This document shows positions 21,128-32,603 of a DNA stretch of 64,000 bases, piece after piece. The DNA is from Lasiosphaeria ovina (taxonomy: Eukaryota > Ascomycota > Sordariomycetes > Sordariales > Lasiosphaeriaceae). The DNA lies in contig JAULSN010000006.1 in the NCBI GenBank assembly GCA_033439765.1, forward strand, positions 1,922,001 through 1,986,000, in the 5' to 3' direction. Numbering within the stretch: the first letter of the stretch is position 1; the number at the start of each line of letters is the position of its first letter. A program made the translations under genes and the position numbers. The notes beneath the pieces were generated by a model, which was not told where the DNA came from, did no database searches, and saw nothing but the letters and a program-made list of their open reading frames with translations.

Positions 21128-21751
21128 AATATGCATGAAACGAAGTAATGACCGGGGCCCTCGTTTTGGGAGGCCAAAATACGAAGCCCGAGTGCAATAG
21201 TAGACACTGCTGTCGACCTGTGTAGCGGCTCGGCTCTTGTGCGGAAATACGGGTCAAGTATCGGAAGTCGGGGCCGATGGAGTCCGTCGCCGGCAGGGCC
21301 AGCGGCCGGAAAATCGGAGGGGCGACAAGCTATTGGTCAATTCGGAGCTCCGAGCTTGGAGGTCGTTCAAGATCGGCATGACGGCATCCACGGTCCGGAG
21401 CTGCTTAAGTCCGGAATCGCCAGCACTTGGCTGGCTCCGCTGATTGGGATTTAAATCCGAAAGCCAACAACTATAAAGAGGCCCTGAGTACTCACGTTCC
21501 CAGATCGCCAACATCTCAAACAGCCAAGAAAATGACAAAGACAACGTCATTAATGCTGCGAGTTTGCCCTGGCCGACTCACTATCAGCAACGGTAAATGG
21601 CAATAAAAAGCCATCGAACACTGCCCGGGCTGTTCTCAACACGTCAACGTCTCTTCCATTTTCTCTGATTACTAGACCATCCCCATCTTCAGCCACCAAG
21701 ACCGATCTGAGGTCTACGCACGTGCTCACGCACCCAGCATCGACAAAGGAA
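21128..21751. other. intergenic, upstream of the MDR oxidoreductase
   Basis: These 0.6 kb hold no supported gene. The one element of note is a TATAAA at 21472-21477, listed separately. Confidence 0.4.
21472..21477 (+). promoter_or_regulatory. TATA box candidate for the MDR oxidoreductase
   Basis: TATAAA lies 275 bases before the ATG at 21752 and is followed by a C-rich stretch suited to transcription initiation. The distance implies a long 5' leader or leader intron. Confidence 0.3.
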
Positions 21752-22861
21752 ATGTCGACGCAAAACACGCAATATGCCGCCCTAGGCCAAGGCCAGCCGC
21801 TAACGACACAAACGAGCGCCAAACCAGCCCTCGAAGCCGCGGACGAGGTGCTGATGCGGGTGCGGGCCGTGGCCATCAACCCGGCCGACTACAAGATGGT
21901 TGGTCAAGGACAGCGCGGGGCCGTGTGGCCGCTGGTGCCGGGGCTCGACGGCGCGGGGGTGGTCGAGGCCGTGGGCGCCGACGTGCGCCGCTTCGCCGTC
22001 GGCGACAGGGTGCTGGCCATGTTCAGCCCCGCTGCCAACCGAACCGCTTCGTTCCAGACGCATGCCGTGCTGCGCGAGCAAAAGGTCGCCCGCATCCCCG
22101 ACGCCTGGTCCTTTGAGGAGGCTGCTGGGTTGGCGTGCGTGTTTATTCCGCCCCTTTCGTCCATTGTCTCTACTCTGCCATACCATAGCACTAAATGCTT
22201 TGTCTATACATGCAGGACATGCTACATGACGGCCGTGGTGGGGCTCGGGCTAGGGCTGGCGATGCCGCTCCCGTTCCTCACAGACAGCAGCCCCAACACC
22301 TTCCAGCCGTCGTCGGTGCTCGTGGTAGGCGGCAGCTCAGCTCTCGGCGCCGCAACACTACAGCTCCTGCGCCTCGCTCTCCCACCAAGCACCGTCATCC
22401 TCGCGACGAGCTCGCCGAAACACCACAGCCACCTCGTCAGCGCTCTCGGTGCCACTGCAGCCCTCGACCGCAACTCGCCCGAGCTGGCCGCGCAGGCTCG
22501 GGCGGCATGCCCCGGCGGGCGTGGCGTCGACGCCATCATCGACGCGGTCGGCGGCGCCAGCGACACCGTCTTCGACGCCCTCGATCCGGCCGGCCCCAGG
22601 CGTTACGCCCAAGTGTGGACGGGCGGCCCCGAGATCGTCGCCCCCGCCGGCATCGACTCGGTGCTCTTCCGCGGCCGCGACCTGCCGCGCGTCTACGGCG
22701 CCGCGGACCCCATGCCAGCGCTGCAGCGCCTGCTCGAGCAGGGCGCGTATAAACTGCCGCTGCCGATCAGTGTCGTCGGCCACGGGCTGGACGGGCTGCA
22801 GAGGGGCCTGGAACTGATGCGGCGCGGTGTCAGCGGGGAGAAGCTGGTTGTTACGCTGTAG
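21752..22861 (+). CDS. MDR-family zinc-independent oxidoreductase (enoyl-reductase / quinone-reductase-like)
   Basis: Two exons (21752-22134 and 22216-22861) encode 342 residues. The 81-nt intron is in frame but must be removed: joining GLA directly to TCYMTAVVGLG restores the conserved core. The N-terminal GroES-like domain shows VRAVAINPADYKM and PGLDGAGVVEAVG. The nucleotide-binding domain has VLVVGGSSALGAATLQLLRLA (a glycine-rich loop of the NADPH type) and a GVDAIIDAVGG strand. Catalytic zinc ligands are absent. It resembles trans-enoyl reductases such as LovC and toxD-like proteins, but no polyketide synthase lies nearby, so a biosynthetic role is not supported here. The substrate is unknown. 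Confidence 0.88.
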   Translation: MSTQNTQYAALGQGQPLTTQTSAKPALEAADEVLMRVRAVAINPADYKMVGQGQRGAVWPLVPGLDGAGVVEAVGADVRRFAVGDRVLAMFSPAANRTASFQTHAVLREQKVARIPDAWSFEEAAGLACVFIPPLSSIVSTLPYHSTKCFVYTCRTCYMTAVVGLGLGLAMPLPFLTDSSPNTFQPSSVLVVGGSSALGAATLQLLRLALPPSTVILATSSPKHHSHLVSALGATAALDRNSPELAAQARAACPGGRGVDAIIDAVGGASDTVFDALDPAGPRRYAQVWTGGPEIVAPAGIDSVLFRGRDLPRVYGAADPMPALQRLLEQGAYKLPLPISVVGHGLDGLQRGLELMRRGVSGEKLVVTL

Positions 22862-23559
22862 TCGCTATGAATACGTAGTTGAGGTACATTCTGCTGTGTC
22901 CTTCAGCAGCTAGATTGCACAATTTGCTTGCACATGCCCCCAGTTGATATCGTGGTTTGTGATCATGATTAAGAAACACCGAGGAATGGGGCTGCGGCCG
23001 CATACCTGCCACGTTGCGCCAGCAGACAAGTCATCGCCTGGCTCTCTGGGTGACCGTAGCAAAAGTAAAACAGCTGCAAACCCCCCCAAAAAAGCGTCTA
23101 CTGCTAAAGCTATCTATGAAGTGTGGGAAAAGGGTTAGTTATGTGGTAGATGAGCAGGGAAAATGCCGAAGTTAACAAGGCCAAGGAAAGTGCTTCAGAA
23201 AATTTGGAAACAGGCAAAGAGAAATTCTATCAAGTGCGCGACTAAGGGCCGGGACACTACTCTGAGAACGCCTTGCTGGTGTGGTAATAAAAAGGGGTCA
23301 AAGTCTAAAGAGAGAGTACGTGAAAAAAAGGGACGTGCTGACGTGCTGGTGAAAAGGGGGCAAAGATTGTGCAAGTGAAAGAAGGGGCGTATGTTCCCAT
23401 CGCCAATCCAAAGGAAAATAAGAAAGACCAAAAAAAAAGTTGGTGCCTTAGGTAAGGTAGGTAACTGTGGTCGTGAAGGTGGAAATGCCGATAGGCCCGG
23501 ACTGATCCTCCCAAGACATAATGATGTCGGGGTATCGTGTGGAAAAAGCCCTCGACGTA
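22862..23559. other. convergent 3' region
   Basis: These 0.7 kb lie between two tail-to-tail genes. The stretch is A/G-rich from 23080 to 23440 with several short A runs. No coding frame is supported. Confidence 0.4.
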
Positions 23560-25842
23560 TTACCGCCTAGTCTTCTCAGGTTTCGTCGGCGGCGGCTTGG
23601 GTTTCTTAGCTTTTGGTGGCTTATCTTTTCTCGTGCTGCCTGCGGCCTGCTGAGACGACCGAGTGCCGCCGCCGCCACCCCCGCCGCCATGGTCGGGAGA
23701 AGATGGCGGCCCACTGGCACTGGGTACCCTGTTGCTGTTGGTTGAGCTGGAGCTGGTAGAAAATCCTCCTGACGAGCTTCCCCGGAGCTTGTGCTTCTTC
23801 ACCGTGGTCCCTGTGGTCTGTGTTGGTTTGGGTTGACTTTTACTGCTCTTATCGCTTATGCTCAAATCCCCCGTTAAATCGGCAAGCCCCGTATCACTCC
23901 TGGCCAGCGCTGATATCCGCGTTTTCTGCTGTTGCCGGTCAAGGCTGGCAGAGCTGTGGCTGTTGCCTGACTCTGATCGAGTATGTTCCATATATCCCAC
24001 AAATGCGTCGCCTTTCAGCACCGACTGAGTGGTTGTTGAAGGGGCTTGAACAAAGACAAGTCCGCCTGAAGGTCTAACTTCTGTGCTTGCGATACCAGCC
24101 GGACTGTCAGGCCCTGACCATGGTGATTCTGGGTCATATCCGCTACTCCCAGCAGATATTGAGCTTCCTCGGCTGTGGCCCTGTTGCGGAGTGGCTGGGT
24201 GCGAGTTTCCGGCACCCCCATGGCTTGTTCGCGGAGGGGCGACAACTGGCAGAGGGGTGGGAACAGCTACTGGAGCACGAGGATAATATCCTGTAATGGG
24301 AGTACTTTGCGGCTGGAGGTGATGTTGAGAAGGGTAGCCGGTATACGGGGTAGCTGGAGGCTGTGTCCATTGAGACCCCTCCTGAATTTGCGACGCTTGG
24401 AGCGCCGGGGCCTGCCGAAGCGGTGGCTAGGGCCGTTGTTGATTGCCCATAGAAGCCACGTTTGGAAGAGACTGGCCCGAAGCGGCATAATGCACATTGC
24501 TAGGAGTTGGTAGAGGATAGTAGCCACCGCCTGACGGGACATCATAGAACTCACTAGCGTTAGAGGTGCGCCATGAATGAGCCATATTCGCCTGGGGCCG
24601 ATGCGCAGTGTGATCGAATAACCCTTGGGCCACTCTCCGTTGATGCTCCTCCCGTGAGGGAGGGTCCTCTGGGCGAGTGGGTGCTCCAGGAACGGTTTCT
24701 CTAGGAAGAGCCGGGTCTATACGAGTCCGGGCTTCTGATTGGACCGATTTCTTGCTTTTCTTCTTCGCCTGGAGAGATACAGATATCTTAGATATCTCGT
24801 CTAGGTCGTCTAGGTTTTCTGGAAGTACACCTATGATAGACGTGAGGTTGAGTAGGATCGCGTAAAAGTCTGGAATCGAATTAGCACGTCGCGGTAAATC
24901 AGATTATAATTAGTAGGTACTGACGTTGACTTCGATGACCTCTAGCATCAGCAGGATCACCTTTAACGCCCCAGAGTCGGAACCGCACTTTCAGATACCA
25001 CTTAAAATTTATCTGGGCGGTGAAAAAGGCTATAACCTCGTCCCTCTCCTCCTGTGTCGGCTCCCAGCCCGCAGGATAAACCTCTAAATCAAGCTTTTCT
25101 CCACTAGGCTGGCGAGGAGGCAAATGTGGAATGTAAAATCCCACACCGCTAAGTTTACCCTGAATGGCCTTCAGAGGATCTGATGTCAAGAGACAGGACC
25201 TGCCGAGTTAGCAGCTGCCCCTGATGAACCACTCATTATTCATAATAATCAGAGGAAGTAGTAGATCTTACCCTCTTCGATCGTGCGGTTCATGCAATGT
25301 TCCAGGCAAATGAAATGGTGGCTCATTGTGAGGTTTGACCTGAAATCGGCGCGTCTTTCACCACGTCGTGCCTTCTTGTTTTGGATTCTGTGCCGCATTC
25401 TCTCCGGCAGTTCCGTGGGTGTGTCATCTGAGGCCAGCCTCGAGGTGTCATACGCGGTTTGGCAGTACCAAAAGTCAAACAGATGTCCGAAAACAGCCCA
25501 AATCACAGAATGATTCCCACAGTTCGGGTTTTTGCAGGCTTCATTCTTCTCAGACCAAAAGTTAGACGCCCTACATCGACAGCATGTGAGGCGTGGTATG
25601 TCGAATCCGAATGGGCGACTCGGCGATTTATTGTTGCTCATGTCGCCTACGCAAATGTCGCCTTTGTGTCCCTCTATCGTACCAGCGTGCTGTAGCTTTT
25701 CGCCAGTGCATGTATTTTTATCACCATTTTCCTTTGCCTCGTCGCAGCGAACAATTTCCTCATATAGAAGTTGAGATTTAGGTTCATCTCCTTTGACGTA
25801 ATGACGGCAGACGGGATGTAATACGTAGTATAGTTGACACAT
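23560..25842 (-). CDS. hypothetical Cys-rich/low-complexity protein, interrupted by one in-frame UAG
   Basis: Three exons (25842-25272, 25179-24925, 24869-23560) join in phase and give 711 codons. The frame is open throughout except for a single TAG at 24429-24427 (codon 423). The N-terminus (MCQLYYVLHPVCRHYV) and a LTCCRC...CKNPNCGN cluster at about residues 88-110 look like a metal-binding region; similar MCQL-starting proteins are common in ascomycetes and uncharacterised. Exon 2 has a hydrophilic globular segment. Exon 3 is Pro/Gln/Ser-rich, with a poly-Gly run and a basic C-terminus rich in KPPKAKK-type sequence. The TAG could be a nonsense mutation (CAG to TAG), or it could be removed by a 48-nt in-frame intron starting GTGGCT and ending CGGCAG, though that donor is weak. 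The function is unknown. Confidence 0.6.
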
Positions 25843-27093
25843 CGCCGCAACATCGGCCAGCGGGCTCGTGTGGTTGACGGTGGCTTTGGGCTGTGTGCTG
25901 GTCGCGGGTCGTTAATGTCGAGAGAGGGACAATCAATGCGGTCGTGCGGGCTTGAGGATGGGTGATGATTGTTCTTGCTCAGAAATGGAGAGGAGGGTGT
26001 CCTCTTTATACCGGCCGGGGCTTCCAACCTCTCGTAAGCTCATGCGCCAAGTTCTAGGGTCAGAGTCTAGGATAGCACCCTTCCCATGACAGGCCAGAGT
26101 TTCATACTTGTCAGGAGATCGTGCTGCTTTGGGTGCATGATTACAGCTGAGGGTTCAGCTGGCTAAGAATGAGTGGGACAGCCGGTACTTGATACCACCC
26201 GTTGGTCTAAAGTATGCGTGGGCCATGTTGGAGACTTGGAGATCACAGATTTGGAGATCACGGACTGGGCCCCCTGGATCTTTTGGACTTCGAAGCCGTG
26301 CTCGTGGCGGCTCTGCTGCGAACAAACAGCCTGCCGTCCCAAGGCTGTAGGAACTACCTCAGACTCTGTGCACCGGGTCTGGAGTGTTTCAGCTTTGGCA
26401 CCGGCGCCAGCCCGCTGCCCGAGTATCGGGTTTCAACGGCAACCATATGCCCGCATCGTACGTCCTGCTCAGTGCCGCACCCGATCATACGTCACCAGAC
26501 CCAGGCGAAAGACAACACCTCGGTCAAGTACCGAGCCATTGACCCCTGTTGTTTAGCCACCTAACATGTAGTCGGCGCCGTGTCATTGTCACCTCAGAGC
26601 TGTCGACATCGCCCAAATGAATAATTAAGCGTAAGCGCGCTAATTAGGTCTATCGTACCTATTCGATTTTCTGTTTCTCACGAGGGCCATCAATAACGAA
26701 CGCCCATTTTGCGACCCCCAGCAAGCACACGTCAGCCCCATTGCCCACAACGTCACCAGGTGCACGCTCTGCTGTCGGACGAGCCGCGCGGGCGCACACA
26801 AAGCCTCAGCATCAAGATTGACATGAAGTAGCGGGCATCTTCCCGGCACGAGCTCGGCCAGGGAATGGGCGAGCGACAGCACACACGGCAGAAGAGAATT
26901 GTTGTCGAAAGCCGCGGGAGAATCAGGGTGCGGATCCAATGCATGGACTGCTACCATAGACTTGGAATGGCTACGGTGCTCCTGTGCGGAGAAGCTAAGG
27001 TAATTAGTGAACAAAGACATCCAGTGCCTGCCGCTTTTATTTGTTGGAGGTTTGCTCGAATTTAATAACGGCGTCACTTTAGACAAGGATTAA
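25843..27093. other. 1.25-kb intergenic region
   Basis: No gene is supported. A short near-repeat (TTGGAGATCAC twice, about 26236-26264) is the only structure seen. The interval holds the promoter of the UAG-interrupted gene at its left end. Confidence 0.4.
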
Positions 27094-28870
27094 TTACATG
27101 ATACAAAACCCAAGCACTTCGGCTCTCTCGCCCAGTACAACCAGCTTCCCGAAGATCGAGTATGGCAGGCCCCAGTCGGCCATCCTGACATGCATGTAGG
27201 CTTTGACGAAGGGCCACCCCGTCACAACGAACCAGCAAAGAACCCACAGGTAGCCAAACATCCGACATGAAACCCGCAGCAGAGCCTGCAGAGCTTTGCG
27301 CTTTCTCTCGCTGTTGGTATCATGCTGGCTTGGCATATCTTTCGGGATCGCACTGCCATCAGATTCGCCCACCGTCGGCACGGACGCCGCCTTGCCGCCG
27401 TCTGACTTGCCGGACATGTCACGGGGTATCTGTTTCTGCTCGCCCAACGACGGCAGCAGCCGGGGCTGCACGTGCCGCGCATACAAACGCATGACGATGC
27501 TTTCGGCCGCCGTGGCGAGGGGCTGCACAAGGAAGAAGCGCGACATGTGGGCTACGAGGCTGCTGAGCGGCAGGAAGCCTGGGCTGACGGAGCCGACGCT
27601 CAGGACGTGGAAGAAGTCGCTTATGACGAAGGCCGTGGCCAGGTGCGTGAAGTAGGCGAGCTGGGAATGCGGCTGGATGTGCAGAGCGCGGATCAGGTAG
27701 TGGCTGACGCCGAGGGAGGGCTGGTTGCGCATGTCAGTCTCGTGATTCAGGGGAAGCTTTTCAGGGAAATTCTGCCGTGACGCTTACCTGCCGGATATAC
27801 TGGTGCCAGAACCGGCCCCAGACATTACCCACGGTGTAGCAATCGGCGAGGCTTCCAAACAGCGGCGGCCAGTCCTAACCACGCAGCAGTCAGCAAACCA
27901 TAACACTCCCTTCCCGTTTCTCAAAAAGACACGGGGCAAGACTGACCTCTGGCTCGCTCAACCCCAACCCAACCCCAACCGCGGCCACCACGTCGAACTG
28001 CATCACCATGCCGCAGTACACCACCAGCAGCATAAGCGCCTCGAGATACGCAATTCGCGCAAGCGTCAGCGGGTCACACGCCCAGCCAGCGGACGGCACC
28101 ACGGCCCGCTGCACCGCCAGCATGACGCCGTCCCAGACCAGATACCACGCCGCGGCGCCCGCGAGCTTGCCCGCCACGAACCGCAGCCGCCCGGTGATAC
28201 CGAGACCGACATTGCCGGGCCTTGATCCCGCCGTGGCGCGCTGCCTTTGCCGCCGTGAGACAATCTCGTCGCGCCGCGCGCTATTAGCCCGCCGCGGCCC
28301 GAAATTCCAGCCCACGGCGCGCGGCGTCGCGACCAGCCGCGCCGCCCACCACAGCTTGGCCCAACTCCAATCGGCCGGAGTCTTCCCCCTCTCCTTCCCC
28401 TCCCCTTCCACTTTACCATCCCCACGACCATCATCATCACCAACGCGCCAGAACTCGGCCTCGGGCGCATGCAGCAGCAGCCGCTCGACGGCGGGCAGCA
28501 CAAAGAACCACGCGCTCGACAGGCCGTAGCGCAGCCCGCGCGACTCGCCCTCGTTGGGCGGCCACGGGGACACGGTGCAGCGCCATTGGACAAGTGCGAT
28601 GAGTGTCGCGAACAGTGCCCCGCGTCCGCGGAACGGTGGCGCGAAGAAACCGGTGACTAGGAGGGTTGGGAGGAGCATGTGCGGGAGCATGTCTGTTGTC
28701 GTTGTCGTGGTAATAGGCGGCATGTTGACTGTCGTGGCGGGAAATAGTGCGGGGGGGTTGTTGGTGGTGATGTTGTCGATTAGGGCGAGGATAGGGGTCA
28801 ATGCCATGGTTGCCGTGACATGATGGCTGGGAGAATTGTTCTGGGAGTTGGCAGTAGGAGCATTTGACAT
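27094..28870 (-). CDS. wax-synthase-like / MBOAT-type membrane acyltransferase
   Basis: Three exons (28870-27947, 27874-27788, 27738-27094) encode about 551 residues. The diagnostic wax-synthase motif DWPPLFGSLADCYTVG...WGRFWHQ (residues 309-333, putative catalytic His332) is encoded almost wholly by the 87-nt middle exon. Flanking exons carry hydrophobic helices (PHMLLPTLLVTGFF, LEALMLLVVYCGMVM, FVISDFFHVLSVGSV and LWVLCWFVVTGW). Loops at about 155-175 and near the C-terminus are long and charged. The family (MBOAT_2) includes acyltransferases acting on alcohols and on fungal secondary metabolites such as Tri7. The substrate is unknown. The acceptor of intron 2 (CACGAG at 27741-27739) is the least certain boundary. 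Confidence 0.78.
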
Positions 28871-29536
28871 GTTGATGTTGAAAACTCTTGGGGTAGTAAT
28901 TTAGGAGAAACTTGCATGTTGCGAGTTGTGAAGGGGCGTATTGCTGGTGTTATACTTGAAGCAAGTCATTAGCCTGTCACCTGTTGATATCATCTCGTGA
29001 TGCTCAAATCGAGTGCAGTAGGCAGGCTTGCCCTGAAAGAGCTGACCGGTGGGAAACAGCTGTTGTGGCGGCCGACTGTCGATGGTGGTGTGATGTTGGC
29101 CGCGACCAGCGAATCAAGTCCCGTCTTGGCGGAAAGAATATCGTGAACGCGCCAAAATACCTCTAGCCTCCAATTCTTCAAGAACACGGTTGTTAATATG
29201 AGACACAGCTACAGGTCAATTGCCATTTCGTTATTCTTTCTGTTTTCTGTACGCCGTCGTTATCACAAGTTGACATTTATCAATTGCATTCAACCAGCGG
29301 TCTTCCACTCTCTGCATCGTCATTCTTTCGTAGTTATTGGAGGGAAGAAGATTACTCTAGTCACGCTCGGGTATCCCTCATCTTTGTGGGGAAGCTCTCT
29401 CCTGGTCTGGGTTGGGTTGGGTCTCTGTGGTAATCTATTGATATTATCATTCAAACCCGCACATTGCAGTCCGTAGGTCAAGAACAACGAGCTTTAACTC
29501 GGTTCACAAACTCTCTCTTGCTACAAAAATTGTAGT
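28871..29536. other. intergenic region
   Basis: These 666 bases hold no supported gene: the promoter side of the wax-synthase-like gene faces the 3' end of the DUF1996 gene. AT content is higher from 29200 to 29480. Confidence 0.4.
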
Positions 29537-30802
29537 CTATCGCATCCCCGCCGATCCGGGTGCATACTGAGCGTGGTATCCGCCGGGGAGAGCGTCGAGC
29601 CCTGGAAAAAGGGTGCAATTAGTTCCTAGTCAACAGACACAGATGAACAAGGGTAAACGCAGACAGAAACGCTCGACTTACATCCGTCAATGTCCTCACC
29701 CACCACGGGCTGCTGCGTACACTGGTTCATGTTGGGAATGGACTGGATCTTGGACTGCGACTCGCGGGTGCAGTTGGTGCTGAACGTGCAGGGCACGTCG
29801 AGGATGCGCTGCAGGGCATCCCCCTTCCAGCCAAACACGTAGTCGCCGTGGTTACCGTAGCCCGTGGCGTCGCCAAACGACCACACGAAGGGGCTGCTGC
29901 CGTCGGCGGGCCAGTCGAGCGCGTTGAAGGGCTTGGTGTCCCATACAACCTCGTACATGACCTGCGCCGTGCGCACCGGGTGCGACGCCGGGCACGGCCC
30001 GCCGCTCTCGAACGTGCCCGTCTCCGGGTAGCTCATGTGGCCCATGTGGTCCGGGCTGTCGAGGTTCTTGCCGTCCCAGCACGTCGGGAAGCGTACTGAG
30101 GTCATGATGCCCTCCTTGCACTTGCGCGTTGGGAATCCCATCGTCTCGGGCGCCCGCATCGTCCACGTCTCCATGCAGACGTAGGTGAGCTGCCGGAACC
30201 GCGCCGCGTCTTCGAGCGTCCGCGCCGATACGTTGCCGACGAACATGCGGAACCCCTGGTTTGGGTCCGGTTTTGTCAACAGATCCATAATCACAAAATT
30301 GGACAGGACTGGCGCTCACCGGCTTGAACGCCGTGACCCTCGACTTCTGCGCCTGGTCGTAGATGGCATCCTGCATGTAGTAGATGGTCAGGCCGCCGTT
30401 GGCCGTCTCGAACTGGTTGTTGCCGAGCTGGTGGACGCGCTTGTAGCTGCCGTTCTGCGCGCGGAAGTAGAGGATGGCGGTCCAGTAGTTGGAGAAGTCT
30501 TCGGTGAACTGGCACGACGTGCACGTCGACTCGGCCGGCATGTCTTTGTGGGGGTCCATACTTGCGTTGAACGAGTTCTGGAACGTAGGTTAGTTAGTTG
30601 CTGTTGATGGTGGCCATGGTAGTCACGTATGAGACTGGGTGCTACGCACGCCGCCAACGATTTGATGGACGTGTGACGAAGGGATTGAGCCTGGCTCGAC
30701 CAGAGGGTCGACCCTCTGCACCACCAACTGCGAGCAGTGGAATCGAACCACGGCGATGCTCGGCGCCGCGAGCACCAGCGTGAGGAGCCCAGTCCAGTGC
30801 AT
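29537..30802 (-). CDS. secreted DUF1996 protein
   Basis: Four exons (30802-30650, 30577-30320, 30255-29682, 29601-29537) encode 349 residues with all phases matching. A signal peptide (about 1-18) is followed by the hallmark DUF1996 opening RFHCSQLVVQRVDPLVEPG and SSHVHQIVGGNSFN, then STCTSCQFTEDFSNYWTA. Later come FPTCWDGKNLDSPDHMGHMSYP and HGDYVFGWKGDALQ, also typical. The last exon supplies WLDALPGGYHAQY, a usual C-terminal ending. DUF1996 proteins are extracellular and of unknown function, often co-expressed with wall or plant-biomass genes. The gene is the first of three adjacent secreted-protein genes. Confidence 0.92.
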
Positions 30803-31515
30803 TTTGGCCTTGTTTGTTTGTTTGGGTATGGTATGCCCAAGTTACCAGGATTCGGCGAGGACCGAAAGTGCCCCTGATAAAAGGCGGCGACATGCTTTTC
30901 AAGCAGGCCATGCTCCAAGTACCGCAAATGCCATGCCAATCTACTTTATGTCGCGCGCGCCAAGACGGATTAGCCGCTGGAAGAGCTCTAGAATTGCCGT
31001 GCATGTGCAATTATTCGGCCGGCCATCATGTGGCTTATTGTCTGTCCTCTCTAATAGGACCGTGCAGATATTAAAATCTGCGGGTGTGGTTGTCAAGGTG
31101 CAAGAAGAGCGGACAGCCTAATGTCGAGCTTCGTCTAGTAATATTCCCGAACAATCTTGGAACTGACCCCGCCGAATCAATGCGTGTCCGGAGATTGGGG
31201 AAGCTGGGAGAAGGACTAGGTCCCTGGGTAATAATATCACCACTGCCATTCTTCCATGGTCATAGCAAACACAGGGCCATATTAAATCGACGGCCGCCGG
31301 CGTAAGCTGCTACCGGGTGGGAAAACGGGGGGCGAGCCACCATACAACACGTCGAGGTTCATCAGACTAGGGACGTATAGGGCAGGGCCTATTAGATTGG
31401 GTGGCACACGCGTGGAAGATATATACCATCCAGGCGACCCCATCAAAAAGCGCCGTCCCATTTCGGCGAGGAAGCAAGCGTCACCGCAGAACCCCCCAAC
31501 CCAACGACGCAAAAA
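30803..31515. other. divergent promoter region, DUF1996 / small Cys-rich protein
   Basis: These 713 bases separate two divergently transcribed secreted-protein genes. A TATATA box for the plus-strand gene is listed separately. No coding frame is supported. Confidence 0.45.
31420..31425 (+). promoter_or_regulatory. TATA box of the small Cys-rich secreted protein
   Basis: TATATA lies 91 bases before the ATG at 31516, a usual fungal spacing. Confidence 0.5.
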
Positions 31516-31896
31516 ATGCGCTCCGTCACGGCGCTGAGCAGGCTACTATGCCTCGCTCTCGCCAGCATGGGCGCTGCCCAAGAAGGAGCCAATGACGGCT
31601 GCCCCAAGGACGAGATCGCGTGCCACGACGTCATCAACGGCAGCCAGTGTCTAGAGCAGCTGATCATCGAGCACAGCGCGCCGCTCACCAAGGACGCCAT
31701 GATCAAGTGTGTCGTGCACGAAGGCACCGCGAGCAGCCTGCCGGGGGGGACAAAGGTGTGTACACGCTGGGCCATCGATTACCGAGGGGATTGAGCTGAC
31801 GGATGTCGCGACGTGAAGCTGTGCAGATGCCCGGGCTGTCACACCGAGCCGATCAACGACGCAATCACGCAGTTATTCCCGCCGCCGTGTGGGTAG
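31516..31896 (+). CDS. small secreted 8-cysteine protein (effector-like)
   Basis: Two exons (31516-31755 and 31819-31896; 63-nt intron with a GCTGAC branch site) encode 105 residues. Residues 1-21 form a signal peptide. The mature part carries eight cysteines at 29, 36, 45, 65, 82, 84, 87 and 104 (spacing C-6-C-8-C-19-C-16-C-1-C-2-C-16-C), an even number consistent with four disulphides. Exon 2, which adds CRCPGC and the final Cys, is too short to be seen as a free-standing gene and was found by splicing. There is no transmembrane or GPI tail. The spacing does not match the 8-Cys CFEM or hydrophobin patterns. It may act in host or microbe interaction, which is inference from size and Cys content only. 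Confidence 0.72.
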
Positions 31897-32083
31897 TCTT
31901 GGAGTCCAATTCAGTCACCTTGGAGGGGAGTTTTAAAAGGGGGGCGTGGTGAAGAGGCTCAAAAAATGTATCATTACAAAGCAGGGAGATAATTAGGGAT
32001 TCGAGGAATAATTCATAACTGGGCCCCTTTCCACGCCATCTCCAGCGCCACGGCCCAGCCTCAAACCTAATAATACGCAGCAT

Positions 32084-32603
32084 CTACCTACGGCGCTTAC
32101 AATCCGAGCACGTGCCGCCGTACCCGACGGCGACAATGGTCGGCTGCTTCGAGTTGTAGCGGATGTAGTGGTCGCCCTCCCAGGCGACGTTGAGGTCGTA
32201 GCAGTCGCCGGCCTGGTCGTAGAACTGGAAGTCGCCCACGTACATGGGGAAGCGCAGGTCGAGCCGGTAGCTCCACACCGAGAAGCCGTTGTCGTGCAGC
32301 TTGTAGTGCGAGATGACGTTGTACAGCTCGCTGCCTGCGTAGTGCCACGTGTCGCCGTCGCTGTCAAACGGCCAAGAGACGGCGATGCGCTTGCACGCGA
32401 GGGCCTGGGCTGGTCAGTCTTGTGCCGTTATGAGAAGGTTTAAAGATACTGACGTGGACGTCGTCTCCGCTAGTTCCGACCTTCAGAGGCGCCCCATTCA
32501 CGACGGCTGCGCTGGGGTCATGTTGTGTGAGTGGGACCTGGCGGGCAGACACCGAGGCGAGCAAGGAGAGGAGCGAAATTGCTTGATATAGACCGAATCT
32601 CAT
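32084..32603 (-). CDS. small secreted protein of unknown function
   Basis: Two exons (32603-32454 and 32404-32084; 49-nt intron with a CTGAC branch site) encode 156 residues. A signal peptide covers about residues 1-20 (cleavage after VSA). The mature protein is compact and rich in aromatic and acidic residues (DTWHYAGSELYNVISHYKL, WSYRLDLRFPMYVGDFQFY, NVAWEGDHYIRYN), suggesting a beta-rich fold. It has four cysteines and a basic end (CSDCKRRR). I do not recognise the family. The gene is convergent with the 8-Cys protein gene, 187 bases away. Confidence 0.72.

Noticed and set aside
24015..24370. Two minus-strand frames that seemed to show frameshifts in the UAG-interrupted gene
   Set aside because: Careful codon counting (135 codons from the TAG to the GTG at 24021) shows that one frame runs through unbroken; the other two are shadows.
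30730..30760. B-box-like GGTTCGATTCC on the minus strand, suggesting a tRNA gene
   Set aside because: It encodes VVRFHCS in the conserved DUF1996 N-terminus; no A box, acceptor stem or anticodon arm can be folded around it.
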